From Rossellomorea arthrocnemi (lineage in GTDB: Bacteria > Bacillota > Bacilli > Bacillales > Bacillaceae_B), in the NCBI RefSeq assembly GCF_904424705.1, contig NZ_CAJGBF010000001.1:496001-560000 (forward strand): a stretch of DNA of 64,000 nucleotides, in the 5' to 3' direction. The notes under the pieces were generated by a model. That model ran no database searches. It had not been told where the DNA came from and worked only from the letters and a program-made list of their open reading frames with translations. Position numbers and translations under genes: made by a program. Below are positions 25,888 to 33,892 of the stretch, one piece after another. Positions within the stretch are counted from its first letter, which is position 1; each line of letters opens with the position of its first letter.

Positions 25888-26556
25888 TTATCTGGCACCT
25901 TCACCAGTCATCACGACTTTAAAAGTCAAAAGAAGTATTTTTACATCGAGGAAGAAACTTCTCTTACGAATATACTCCAAATCGTAAGCGAGCTTTTCTT
26001 CGGGAGTGATATCATATCCTCCGTTTACCTGTGCCCACCCTGTCAATCCAGGCTTGATGGCCAACCGCTTGATAAACCCTGGTGTTTTCTTATTGAAAAT
26101 CTCGGTAAAAATAGGACGTTCCGGCCTTGGGCCGATAATACTCATATCCCCTTTTAATACATTGAGAAGCTGTGGAAGCTCATCGATCCTTGTCTTTCGG
26201 AGATACCTGCCGATTCTGGTCACCCGCATGTCGTTTGTGTCTGCCCATCTTGGTCCGTCTTTTTCGGCATCCATTTCCATTGTGCGGAGCTTTAGCAACT
26301 GAAAGTATTTCCCCTTCATTCCTACCCTCTCTTGTCGATAAAACACCGTACCTTTCGTATCCAATTTTATAACTATAGAAAAAATAACTAAAAAAGGAAA
26401 AGCAACTACTAAACCAGCAATAGCCAGAACAATATCAAATAATCTTTGTACCATGAGATATGTAGCAGATGACAAAGGGTTGTTCTCCACGAAGAACAAA
26501 TCATCATTCACAGAATCCCCTTCAGCAATACGCATTTCATCGACTTTCAGCGACAA
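25888..26556 (-). CDS. Initiating sugar transferase (polyprenyl-phosphate hexose-1-phosphate transferase)
   Basis: 222 residues. One hydrophobic hairpin near the N-terminus (FDIVLAIAGLVVAFPFLVIF) is followed by the conserved catalytic region: KLRTM, RKTRIDELPQLLNVLKGDMS, IIGPRPERP and KPGLTGWAQVNG. It transfers a sugar-1-phosphate from an NDP-sugar to undecaprenyl phosphate, the first step of repeat-unit assembly. It is the first gene of the operon. I favour a TTG start at 26556, eight bases after GGAGG. The GTG at 26565 overlaps the binding site itself, and an ATG at 26535 is another option. Confidence 0.9.
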   Translation of the reverse strand: MSLKVDEMRIAEGDSVNDDLFFVENNPLSSATYLMVQRLFDIVLAIAGLVVAFPFLVIFSIVIKLDTKGTVFYRQERVGMKGKYFQLLKLRTMEMDAEKDGPRWADTNDMRVTRIGRYLRKTRIDELPQLLNVLKGDMSIIGPRPERPIFTEIFNKKTPGFIKRLAIKPGLTGWAQVNGGYDITPEEKLAYDLEYIRKRSFFLDVKILLLTFKVVMTGEGAR

Positions 26557-26598
26557 AATCCTCACCTCCGAAATAATCCTTATCGAATTTTATCGATA

Positions 26599-26634
26599 AT
26601 TGTTCACTATAAAGAACTAAACCTTGCATGTATA
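26599..26634 (-). promoter_or_regulatory. Exopolysaccharide operon promoter with SinR-box-like palindrome
   Basis: Read on the minus strand, TATACA (26629-26634), a 17-bp spacer and TATAGT (26606-26611) make a sigma-A-type promoter 50 bp before the first gene. The -10 is embedded in GTTCTTTATAGTGAAC (26602-26617), an imperfect palindrome whose left half GTTCTTT fits the GTTCTYT consensus of the B. subtilis biofilm repressor SinR. This suggests biofilm-type repression of the operon. No sinR gene is in the window. Confidence 0.5.
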
Positions 26635-26657
26635 CTAACAAATTTCCAGTTTGTTAG
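26635..26657. promoter_or_regulatory. Perfect inverted repeat upstream of the exopolysaccharide -35
   Basis: CTAACAAA (26635-26642) and TTTGTTAG (26650-26657) are exact complements with a 7-bp spacer, directly adjoining the candidate -35. This is a second possible operator, regulator unknown. The rest of the 26557-26945 gap holds no supported gene. Confidence 0.45.
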
Positions 26658-26945
26658 ATAGTGACATTTGAATTATTTTCCGTTTTTTCCAAGAAACAGT
26701 GACCAATCTCTTTTGACATGGTCGAAACAATCTGAAAATATCTTGACGATGGATTCAGGGAGGGTAATCAAGCAAATGAAAGTCGTGAATAACGGAATGA
26801 AAAACAAGAGGTTGGTTCAGGATGACAACTATCCTCTACTTTTTGGAACCATTGATATTTTCAGGGAATAAGATATGAAGACAAGCATTACATTTGTGTT
26901 GATGCTCTTGGAACAATGCTAAACATAAGAAAGTTGGGAGAAAAG

Positions 26946-27788
26946 ATGAATGAAGACATCTATGTAGAAAGCTTCAGCGGTGTGAATGACTCTCTTAAAA
27001 TTCAGGCAGCCATTGACTATGCCAGAAACAATAACGGGAAGACCGTAAAGTTGGGAAATAGAAATTATTTAATTACAGCACCAATCGTTATTAAGCAAGG
27101 CGTGAAATTAGTGTTCGATTATGGAACGCAGTTTATTGTCGAGGGGAACTTTCGGGTACTGGAAATTCAACAAAACGCCTCACTGGAAGGAGCATATATC
27201 GCTATCAATGACCCGGCATTTAATTCAGAGGTCATCTACTTAAATGGGAAATACAAATATTACAATACATGGAACCGGACCCAGATAAGAGATATTAATA
27301 TTGTCAACTGGTACAGTAGCCACAAAGGTATCGGCTTATCACTATTCTCCGGCGGTGCCGGCCATGAAATCTCTTTCGTCCATTTTGAAAATATCAAAAT
27401 CGCAGGAATGAAGATTGGTATAAAGCTAGTCGCCAACCGGCCCTCTACTGGAATGGCTTGGATCAATGCGAACCGCTTTCTCAGCTTGTCACTGGATGAT
27501 TGTATTGAAATGATCACCATGACTAGCAGTTCTACCATCCCATATGAAATCAGTGGTAACCTCTTTAAAGACCTCCAAATTCAACCCACATCCATCACAA
27601 CCAAAATCATGAAAGTTACTGGACAGTTCAACCATTTTGACGGAATGATATGGGATGTGTCAGCTATCCCGCACAACGGTCCTGTGATCGAACTGACCGC
27701 TGACAGTATGGATACCACCCTCAATACCCCTTCCGTACCTGACAACCGAATTACTGATAATGGGCAGCGAAATAAGGTCAATCTGTAA
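26946..27788 (+). CDS. Beta-helix protein without signal peptide (paralogue of the operon's beta-helix gene)
   Basis: 280 residues of right-handed beta-helix type, starting almost directly with the fold (NDSLKIQAAIDYARNNNGKTV). It aligns along its length with the protein encoded at 22287-23246 but lacks that protein's 25-residue membrane anchor. No secretion signal is visible, so export is unclear. The start at 26946 has GTTGGGAG upstream; an in-frame ATG ten codons earlier is possible but also adds no signal peptide. It is transcribed away from the exopolysaccharide operon from the same intergenic region, so it may be co-regulated. Function is unknown; a lyase, polymer-binding or phage-tailspike-like role are alternatives. 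Confidence 0.65.
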   Translation: MNEDIYVESFSGVNDSLKIQAAIDYARNNNGKTVKLGNRNYLITAPIVIKQGVKLVFDYGTQFIVEGNFRVLEIQQNASLEGAYIAINDPAFNSEVIYLNGKYKYYNTWNRTQIRDINIVNWYSSHKGIGLSLFSGGAGHEISFVHFENIKIAGMKIGIKLVANRPSTGMAWINANRFLSLSLDDCIEMITMTSSSTIPYEISGNLFKDLQIQPTSITTKIMKVTGQFNHFDGMIWDVSAIPHNGPVIELTADSMDTTLNTPSVPDNRITDNGQRNKVNL

Positions 27789-27859
27789 GGGGAAAACGGC
27801 GTCCCGCTAACGCCACTTTTTCTGTTAACAATACGTTTAAATCAATAAAAAACAAAAAA

Positions 27860-27913
27860 GGTCCGTCCCTCACCACGGTAAAACATTACCGCAATGAGGG
27901 ACGGACCTTTTTT
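27860..27913. terminator. Bidirectional terminator built from GAGGGACGGACC repeats
   Basis: GGTCCGTCCCTCA (27860-27872) and its exact complement (27895-27907) form a 13-bp stem with A/T-runs on both sides, so it can stop both the beta-helix gene and the convergent EamA gene. The stem sequence belongs to a family repeated elsewhere in the window. Confidence 0.85.
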
Positions 27914-27939
27914 CTATTCTTTTGTCAATGTACTACCGA

Positions 27940-28827
27940 TTATGATAGGGATTTCATTCTCCCTTTTAATTTCAAATTGCCGAGCACAATCCCACATAAG
28001 ATGATGACAACACCTGCCCATTGTGAAAAACTGACCACTTCAGCTAATATTAGAGCGGACATAGTTACGGCCACTGGAAGTTCAGAAGCTGTTAAGATGG
28101 TGCCAAGTCCCGGCCCAACATGGGGCATTCCGATTGAAAATAAGAGTGGGGGTAAAGCAACGCCAAAGAAGCCGAGCAATAAACCATACTTTGCGACCCC
28201 CGCCAAAGTATGTAAATCACCTAAAAACGTGGGTGGAAATAGTAAGAATACGACAATTAAACCACCTGTGGAAAGGAAAGCACTTTTCAGAACGGGTGGA
28301 GAATCTTTTCCGACCGAACTGCTAAGTGTTATAAAAGTAGTAAACGTCAAAGCCGAAAGCAATCCCCAGACAGTTCCTTGCATAGATAGAGCAACTTCAC
28401 TCTTTGAAACTGCCCCCGCAGCTAATATGGAACCGATTATAAGAATACCAATTGAGATGATTTTACCTTTAGTTGGTTTTACTTTATAAAAAACCCATTC
28501 GAATAGAGTGCCTACCCAAACAAACTGAAATAGAAATATGATTGCAAGGGAAGCATTAAGTGTCTGCAGCGCCTGATAATAGAACACACCGGTCAGCCCA
28601 AACGGAATTCCAGATAATAATAATTTAAAAGCTTGGTTGAAAGGAATTCTTTTCTTTTTTGTAAACAGAACCAGCACCCAGGTAAGCAAAGCTCCAAATA
28701 AATATTGGCCCCCTGTTACCTCAGTTACGGAAAAACCTGCTGAATAAGCAAGTTTGACGAATGTTGATAAGATCCCATAACAGCATCCACCCAAAAATAC
28801 TACCAATGCATATTGCCAAGTTTTCAT
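27940..28827 (-). CDS. EamA/DMT-family transporter
   Basis: 295 residues with 10 hydrophobic helices arranged as two EamA repeats (FVKLAYSAGFSVTEVTGGQYLF in the first; MQGTVWGLLSALTFTTFITL opening the second). It probably exports a metabolite or amino-acid-like compound; the substrate is unknown. The ATG at 28827 has AAAGGGTGAGG upstream. The leader of about 160 nt contains a terminator-like hairpin just before this binding site, suggesting control by attenuation. Confidence 0.87.
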   Translation of the reverse strand: MKTWQYALVVFLGGCCYGILSTFVKLAYSAGFSVTEVTGGQYLFGALLTWVLVLFTKKKRIPFNQAFKLLLSGIPFGLTGVFYYQALQTLNASLAIIFLFQFVWVGTLFEWVFYKVKPTKGKIISIGILIIGSILAAGAVSKSEVALSMQGTVWGLLSALTFTTFITLSSSVGKDSPPVLKSAFLSTGGLIVVFLLFPPTFLGDLHTLAGVAKYGLLLGFFGVALPPLLFSIGMPHVGPGLGTILTASELPVAVTMSALILAEVVSFSQWAGVVIILCGIVLGNLKLKGRMKSLS

Positions 28828-28848
28828 TTTCCCTCACCCTTTCTTCAC

Positions 28849-28904
28849 ATAAAAAAGCCACACAATAGTCAATTGACCATTGTGTGGCGAAAATAGAGCT
28901 GACT
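28849..28904 (-). promoter_or_regulatory. Attenuator-like leader of the EamA gene
   Basis: In the transcript, a small hairpin (ATAGAG/CTCTAT) precedes a strong one (GCCACACAAT, 28879-28888, pairing with 28857-28866), which is directly followed by TTTTTT and then the ribosome binding site 10 bases on. A terminator between promoter and start codon is the hallmark of transcription attenuation. I do not recognise a known riboswitch class. Confidence 0.5.
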
Positions 28905-28992
28905 CTATAAAAATCCACTTCCTAAAAAGGTTTTATCATTTAATTTAGATGTTACTAAAAGACTGTTTACAACAATACTTTCATTGAAAAGA

Positions 28993-29021
28993 ATTATACC
29001 ATTTCCGATTGGGCCTGTCAT
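28993..29021 (-). promoter_or_regulatory. Sigma-A-type promoter of the EamA gene
   Basis: On the minus strand ATGACA (29016-29021), a 17-bp spacer and TATAAT (28993-28998). It places the start of transcription near 28986, giving a leader of about 160 nt. Confidence 0.6.
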
Positions 29022-29058
29022 CTGAAATTCCCTATCAGAACGATAGAGTTTTCTTCCA

Positions 29059-29745
29059 TCAGTTAATATTATATATGGACTGTTTCACTGACTGTATAAT
29101 CTCATCAAAAGCCTCTAAAGCAGATGTAGAATCCCGTTTTCGAATCGCCTGAAGCAGCTTTTCATGGTAGGGATAGCTCTGGTCAAAGATGTCATCGATG
29201 CCAAAAGGCTCATTCCAGAACTCGTGAAATGTGTCCCAAACGGAGTCGATGATGCTTTCAAGCATCATGTTTTTGGAAGCTGCGTATATGGCCTGATGGA
29301 AGCGTGCATCAGCTTGGTTTGCAAGTTGTCGTTGCCCCGTTTGGAGAAAATGGACATATTGCTGAAGGTGATACGTCATTTCCTCCACATCTTCATCACT
29401 CGCTGCCTTCACCGCCAGTTCGACGGCCTTTTTCTCAAGAGCCTCTCTAACCTCCAGTGTTTCAAGGAGAAAGTTCTTTTTATCTTCGACTTCGAAAGCC
29501 ATTTGGATTTGAAAAGGTTTACTCTCCCTGATGAACGTCCCTTTCCCATTTAATACCTCAATGACCCCTTGTGATTCGAGGAGTTGCAGTGCTTCCCTCA
29601 AGGATGACCGGCCGATTTGCAAAATATCTACAAGCTCAGCCACAGAAGGCAGACGGTCCCCGTATTTTAATCCTTCGTCCTCTATATATTTCTTTATTTC
29701 ATCTGCTCCTATTTCTGATAAGCGCTTTTTCTTTATGGCTTTCAT
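29059..29745 (-). CDS. FadR-subfamily GntR transcriptional regulator
   Basis: 228 residues. An N-terminal winged helix (LKYGDRLPSVAELVDILQIGRSSLREALQLLESQGVIEV; key motif SRSSLREAL-like GRSSLREAL) is followed by an all-helical FCD ligand domain with metal-type residues (D.RFHQAIYAAS, H near 190). Such regulators sense carboxylic or amino acid metabolites. It is divergent from a PLP enzyme and an NhaC antiporter, which are its likely targets. An inverted repeat lies in the shared promoter region. The start at 29745 is supported mainly by family length. Confidence 0.87.
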   Translation of the reverse strand: MKAIKKKRLSEIGADEIKKYIEDEGLKYGDRLPSVAELVDILQIGRSSLREALQLLESQGVIEVLNGKGTFIRESKPFQIQMAFEVEDKKNFLLETLEVREALEKKAVELAVKAASDEDVEEMTYHLQQYVHFLQTGQRQLANQADARFHQAIYAASKNMMLESIIDSVWDTFHEFWNEPFGIDDIFDQSYPYHEKLLQAIRKRDSTSALEAFDEIIQSVKQSIYNIN

Positions 29746-29834
29746 TCTTTCACCCCAACGATTAACCTGTTTTTCTTATTATACTATTGATAGGTTTGAT
29801 AAGAAAATGTACTTATTTTATTTTCTGAATAATC

Positions 29835-29853
29835 CAACCTTTCATACAGGTTG
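29835..29853. promoter_or_regulatory. Candidate FadR-type operator and promoter of the PLP-enzyme gene
   Basis: CAACCT-N7-AGGTTG is a perfect inverted repeat 13 bp upstream of a TATAAT (29866-29871). It overlaps where the -35 should be, so binding would block transcription of the PLP-enzyme/NhaC operon. Confidence 0.5.
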
Positions 29854-29907
29854 ATAGTATGATAATATAATGGCAATAGAGTCAACAGAGGAAAGGCAGA
29901 TGGCAAA

Positions 29908-31074
29908 ATGGATAACTACGATACTCACATTTGTACGCAATATGGAGATCACCCCGCTGAACATAAAGGAGCGGTATCTCCTCCGATTTATCAGACCAGT
30001 CTTTTTGCGTTCGAAAGTTTTGAAGCGTTTACACAAGCACAAACGAAAGAGAGAGAGAACTATGTTTATACACGGGGAGTGAATCCGACAACCGAACTTT
30101 TAGAGATGAAACTAGCTAAACTGGAGCGTGGAGAAAAGTGTAAGTGCTTTGGATCGGGGATGGGTGCCATTAGTTCCGTCTTCTTTTCGCTCCTGGAGAG
30201 TGGGGATCATGTGCTCTTCGTCAATGACATTTATGGACCGACAAAACAACTTATCACATTTTTCCATAAATTCAACATTACATATACCACTGCGTATGAC
30301 GATGTCGAGTCACACATTCAACCAAACACAAGGGTCATTTACGTAGAAAGCCCCGGGACAATGAATATGAATGTCATTCACTTGGAGAGCATCTCTGCTC
30401 TTGGGAAAAAGTACGGCATCTATACAGTCATCGATAATACATGGTCCACACCCCTTTTCCAAAAACCGTTGACCCATGGATTTGATCTTTCCATCCATTC
30501 CTTGACGAAGTATATCGGGGGACATAGTGATGTAACAGGAGGAGCTGTCATTGGGAGTCATGCCCTTGTCGACAAGATCTTTGAATTCGGCTTTCAGCTG
30601 AATGGATCCACCCTTTCTCCTCAAGATGCCTCTCTCATCATTCGAGGATTAAGAACACTGCCTATTCGGATGCAGCAGCATCAGCAAAATGCTTTGATGG
30701 TGATAGATTATTTAAAAACGAAAGAGGAAATTGCTAAGATTTATCATCCAAGTCTTCTTAAAGTGAAAGAGTACCCTTATATAAGACATCAAATGAAAGG
30801 GTATTCAGGCGTCCTTAGCATTGAACTCAAGGAAGGGGGGTTTGAAAATGTCGCTGCATTCATTAATTCACTGACATTATTCAAAATTGGAGTAAGTTGG
30901 GGCGGCTATGAAAGCTTAGTCAACTCACCGATTAAACCACACAACGCAGATGAACTGATAAAAGCAGGGATCAGCACAGGCTTGGTTCGTTTTTCTATCG
31001 GTCTTGAAAGCCCTCATTCCCTGATCAGTGATTTAGAAAACGCATTCCAATCAATATCTCTCACTAAATCTTAA
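29908..31074 (+). CDS. Cys/Met-metabolism PLP-dependent enzyme (cystathionine gamma-synthase/beta-lyase family)
   Basis: 388 residues. Family motifs: G-A-V-S-P-P-I-Y-Q-T-S near the start, the phosphate-binding Y-T-R-G-V-N-P-T, F-G-S-G-M-G-A-I-S, V-I-D-N-T-W-S-T-P-L and the PLP lysine in SLTKYIGGHSDVTGG (near residue 200). It catalyses elimination or replacement on sulphur amino acids or related substrates. It cannot be separated into MetB, MetC or a gamma-lyase by sequence alone. It is followed by an NhaC antiporter 19 bp later and is divergent from a FadR-type regulator, suggesting a catabolic unit for an imported amino acid. The start is the ATG at 29908 with GAGGAAAGG upstream. Confidence 0.85.
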   Translation: MDNYDTHICTQYGDHPAEHKGAVSPPIYQTSLFAFESFEAFTQAQTKERENYVYTRGVNPTTELLEMKLAKLERGEKCKCFGSGMGAISSVFFSLLESGDHVLFVNDIYGPTKQLITFFHKFNITYTTAYDDVESHIQPNTRVIYVESPGTMNMNVIHLESISALGKKYGIYTVIDNTWSTPLFQKPLTHGFDLSIHSLTKYIGGHSDVTGGAVIGSHALVDKIFEFGFQLNGSTLSPQDASLIIRGLRTLPIRMQQHQQNALMVIDYLKTKEEIAKIYHPSLLKVKEYPYIRHQMKGYSGVLSIELKEGGFENVAAFINSLTLFKIGVSWGGYESLVNSPIKPHNADELIKAGISTGLVRFSIGLESPHSLISDLENAFQSISLTKS

Positions 31075-31093
31075 TTCGAGGAGATGATTCATT

Positions 31094-32572
31094 ATGAGTA
31101 AAGAGGGTATTAGACGTCCATCCGTCGGTATGGCCATGATTCCAATCATGATAGCCCTTGTCATTTTTATTGGAGGAATTGGAATTCTGAAATATCAAGC
31201 TGAGCTGATGTTGATATTTGCAGGCGTCGTGTTTTCCATATACGCCATTTGGTGTGGTCATAAGTGGGAAAAGATCCTTACCGTTATGGGGGAAAAAATC
31301 AAAACCGCACTGCCCGCTATCCTAATTCTATTTAGCATCGGGCTGATCATCGGTACTTGGATGTTATCGGGTACCATACCATTTTTCGTCTATTATGGTC
31401 TTGAAATCATCGATCCTGGTTATCTCTATGTTTTAGCTTTCATCGTTACTGCCATCGTATCTACATGCGTTGGGACATCCTGGGGATCTGCCGGTACGAT
31501 CGGGGTCGCTTTGATGAGTATTGCCCAAACGATGGACGTTTCCCTTGCGATAACTGCGGGTGCCGTCGTTTCCGGTGCTTACTTCGGAGACAAACTTTCT
31601 CCCCTGTCCGATACGACAAATATGAGCTCGTTAGCCGCTGGTTCCAACTTGTACGAACATATTCAGCATATGATGTATACATCAATCCCTTCATCCATCA
31701 TCGCCATCATCGTCTTTTATTTTGCCGGTCTAAACATTGAATCAACTCCGGGTCAACTTAGTAACATCGATGAAATGCTTTCAGGGATCGATCAACTGTT
31801 CAACTTGAATGTCCTTGTCCTCTTGCCGGCTGTCATCGTCATTGCCGGCTCCCTGATGAAGAAAAGTCCGCTCATCGTCTTGTTCAGCTCTGCTTTAACG
31901 GCAATGGTCATTGCCTTCTTTTTTCAACAAGCTACAGTTGCTCAGCTGTTCACGGCTGCCGTTGAAGGGTTCAATGTTGAGATGGTAACGGCATCAAACC
32001 CGGGTATTGATCCGACGGTTATTTCAGAAGCGATGCAGGGGCTTTTGAATCGAGGCGGCCTGTATTCAATGTATAATGCTACTTTCTTTATATTTTGTGC
32101 CTTTTTCTTTGCAGCTGCCATCGAAGTTTCACAGGCTCTGAACGTCGTCCTTGAAAAAATGATCTCTTATCTTAAGTCAATAGGCAGTGTCATTTTAGCG
32201 TCACTTGTTACTGGCTTTGCCGTCATCAACTGTACCTCCAATGCCTTGGTGACATACTTCCTAATCAAAGATATCTTCGGAGACGTTTATAAAAAGAAAA
32301 AACTGCATCCGGTCAATCTATCCAGAAGTATGGAAGATTCCGTAACGATCACAGAAGCATTGATGCCATGGACGGTTTCAGGGGTCTTCATGGCCACCAC
32401 TCTTGGAGTGAGCAACTTCGAATTCTTACCTTGGGCCATTTTCAACCTCGGTGGATTTGTCTTCTCCCTTTTATACGGCTTTATGGCACCATACACAAAC
32501 AATTTCGGAATTCGAAAATTGACGGAAGATGAGGTTGAAGAAGACATGGGATCCTCCAAAAAGGTTATCTAA
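31094..32572 (+). CDS. NhaC-family Na+/H+ antiporter
   Basis: 492 residues with about 12 membrane helices. Diagnostic segments are GTSWGSAGTIGVALM, VVSGAYFGDKLSPLSDTTN (the acidic ion-binding region) and the C-terminal TEALMPWTVSGVFM. Family members exchange Na+ for H+, and some (MleN type) couple this to carboxylate exchange. Encoded right after the PLP enzyme and behind a FadR-type regulator, it may exchange substrate and product of that pathway; this is inference. The ATG at 31094 has GAGGAG upstream. Confidence 0.88.
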   Translation: MSKEGIRRPSVGMAMIPIMIALVIFIGGIGILKYQAELMLIFAGVVFSIYAIWCGHKWEKILTVMGEKIKTALPAILILFSIGLIIGTWMLSGTIPFFVYYGLEIIDPGYLYVLAFIVTAIVSTCVGTSWGSAGTIGVALMSIAQTMDVSLAITAGAVVSGAYFGDKLSPLSDTTNMSSLAAGSNLYEHIQHMMYTSIPSSIIAIIVFYFAGLNIESTPGQLSNIDEMLSGIDQLFNLNVLVLLPAVIVIAGSLMKKSPLIVLFSSALTAMVIAFFFQQATVAQLFTAAVEGFNVEMVTASNPGIDPTVISEAMQGLLNRGGLYSMYNATFFIFCAFFFAAAIEVSQALNVVLEKMISYLKSIGSVILASLVTGFAVINCTSNALVTYFLIKDIFGDVYKKKKLHPVNLSRSMEDSVTITEALMPWTVSGVFMATTLGVSNFEFLPWAIFNLGGFVFSLLYGFMAPYTNNFGIRKLTEDEVEEDMGSSKKVI

Positions 32573-32637
32573 CCATGACTTGCTTCATTGCTCCATAATA
32601 ATCCATAACCTATTTTTCCGAGTCCAATAGAAATAAA

Positions 32638-32678
32638 GAGGCTGTTTCCTATAGGTAACTATTTAGGGAAACAGCCTC
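32638..32678 (-). terminator. Terminator between NhaC and gerB genes
   Basis: A 12-bp stem (GAGGCTGTTTCC / GGAAACAGCCTC) with a T-rich tail on the minus strand. It ends the germination operon and may also serve the convergent NhaC gene. Confidence 0.75.
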
Positions 32679-32764
32679 TCGGATTATAACAACTTTCGAT
32701 TTATTACGTTGAGTATCGAAAGTCTCCCTCTACTCTCAAAGAAAGAATGATGCCAATCCCCCCG

Positions 32765-33865
32765 TCACCCCTTCTTCTTTTTCCTATTTTTCAAAAACGC
32801 AACAAGAAGAAGAAAGATCGGAATCCCCACAAAGAGAGGCATATGCAAGATAAACATTGCTATCTCCATTCCTTCATGGATATGCTCTTGAAAGTTGCTC
32901 GCAATCGTCATTGACATAAATAAGACGACCAGGCCCAAGGGATAGGACAGACGTGAAGGTGATTTTATTTTAAATAAGCTGGCTGAGCCTATGACTGCTG
33001 CATAAAACAACAGGCTTATCTTAAAAAAAATACCGATCACTAAGGCAAGCATAAAAAATACATCCAAGCGTTCCAAAAAATCTGCTACTTGGATGGTCTG
33101 AACTGTACTAAGAAGCGGAAATTGGGAACGTGCCGTCAGACCCACGCCGAGGACGCTAATATTAATGAGCATCGTTAGAATCAGATTGATTCCACTTAAA
33201 CCCGTTGCACAGATCATCGTCAGCTTTACCTTCTTGGGATTATTCATGTATGGCAAAATCATCGTAAATACAATGGCTTCTGTAAACGGGAAATATAAGG
33301 TTTGAGTGAAAACCACTTTGAGGACAGGTTTAATCCCTTCTTCAAGTACCGGTTGCAAGTTGGTGAAATCAATTAAACCGGAGCTTATAATCAATATGAA
33401 TCCAAGGACGGAAAGAATAAACATAAGTGAAAAAAGCAGTTCACCTGATCGGGCAACGACCTCAATCCCTTTTCGAACCATGTATATCACAACAAGCATG
33501 AGCAGTGCATTCGCGATGAATAAAGGCGTTTCCGGATAGGCAAAGGTTAGCAGCATTTCGCCAAAGTCGCGAAGAACCCTTGAAGCATCATACATAAAGA
33601 AAAAAAGGTAGATAAAGGCAAGTACAGTTCCCATCACTTTACCGAGAATCTTTTGCATGTACTCGGTAGGCAGAAGATCGGGATAATACCAATATAGTTT
33701 ATGATAAACTAGTACAAGGACGATGCTGAGGACCATTCCAAGCAGGATAGCTATCCAGGCATCCTGTTTGGCATCTATGGCAAGAGGTACGAGTAAAGCA
33801 CTGCCCATTTCAAACAAAACCATTAAGATAAAGAGCTGACTGGCACTAATTTTGGCTTTCTCCAC
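32765..33865 (-). CDS. Spore germination permease GerB-type (GerAB family)
   Basis: 366 residues with about 10 membrane helices and the APC-superfamily start ISASQLFILMVLFEMGSALL seen in GerAB proteins. It is the B subunit of a nutrient germinant receptor in the inner spore membrane, the subunit that binds the germinant. It is the last gene of a gerA-gerC-gerB order, 27 bp after gerC. The C-terminus ends in a Lys-rich tail (KNRKKKKG). The germinant cannot be predicted. Confidence 0.9.
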   Translation of the reverse strand: MEKAKISASQLFILMVLFEMGSALLVPLAIDAKQDAWIAILLGMVLSIVLVLVYHKLYWYYPDLLPTEYMQKILGKVMGTVLAFIYLFFFMYDASRVLRDFGEMLLTFAYPETPLFIANALLMLVVIYMVRKGIEVVARSGELLFSLMFILSVLGFILIISSGLIDFTNLQPVLEEGIKPVLKVVFTQTLYFPFTEAIVFTMILPYMNNPKKVKLTMICATGLSGINLILTMLINISVLGVGLTARSQFPLLSTVQTIQVADFLERLDVFFMLALVIGIFFKISLLFYAAVIGSASLFKIKSPSRLSYPLGLVVLFMSMTIASNFQEHIHEGMEIAMFILHMPLFVGIPIFLLLVAFLKNRKKKKG

Positions 33866-33892
33866 TCCACTGGTACCTCCTTTTCCTCTCGT

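Noticed and set aside
26668..26871. 67-codon plus-strand frame in the exopolysaccharide promoter region
   Set aside because: No ribosome binding site and no recognisable protein features; it lies between the divergent promoters.
29032..29046. CTATC/GATAG hairpin after the FadR-type gene
   Set aside because: The stem is only 5 bp with no clear T-run; too weak to call a terminator.
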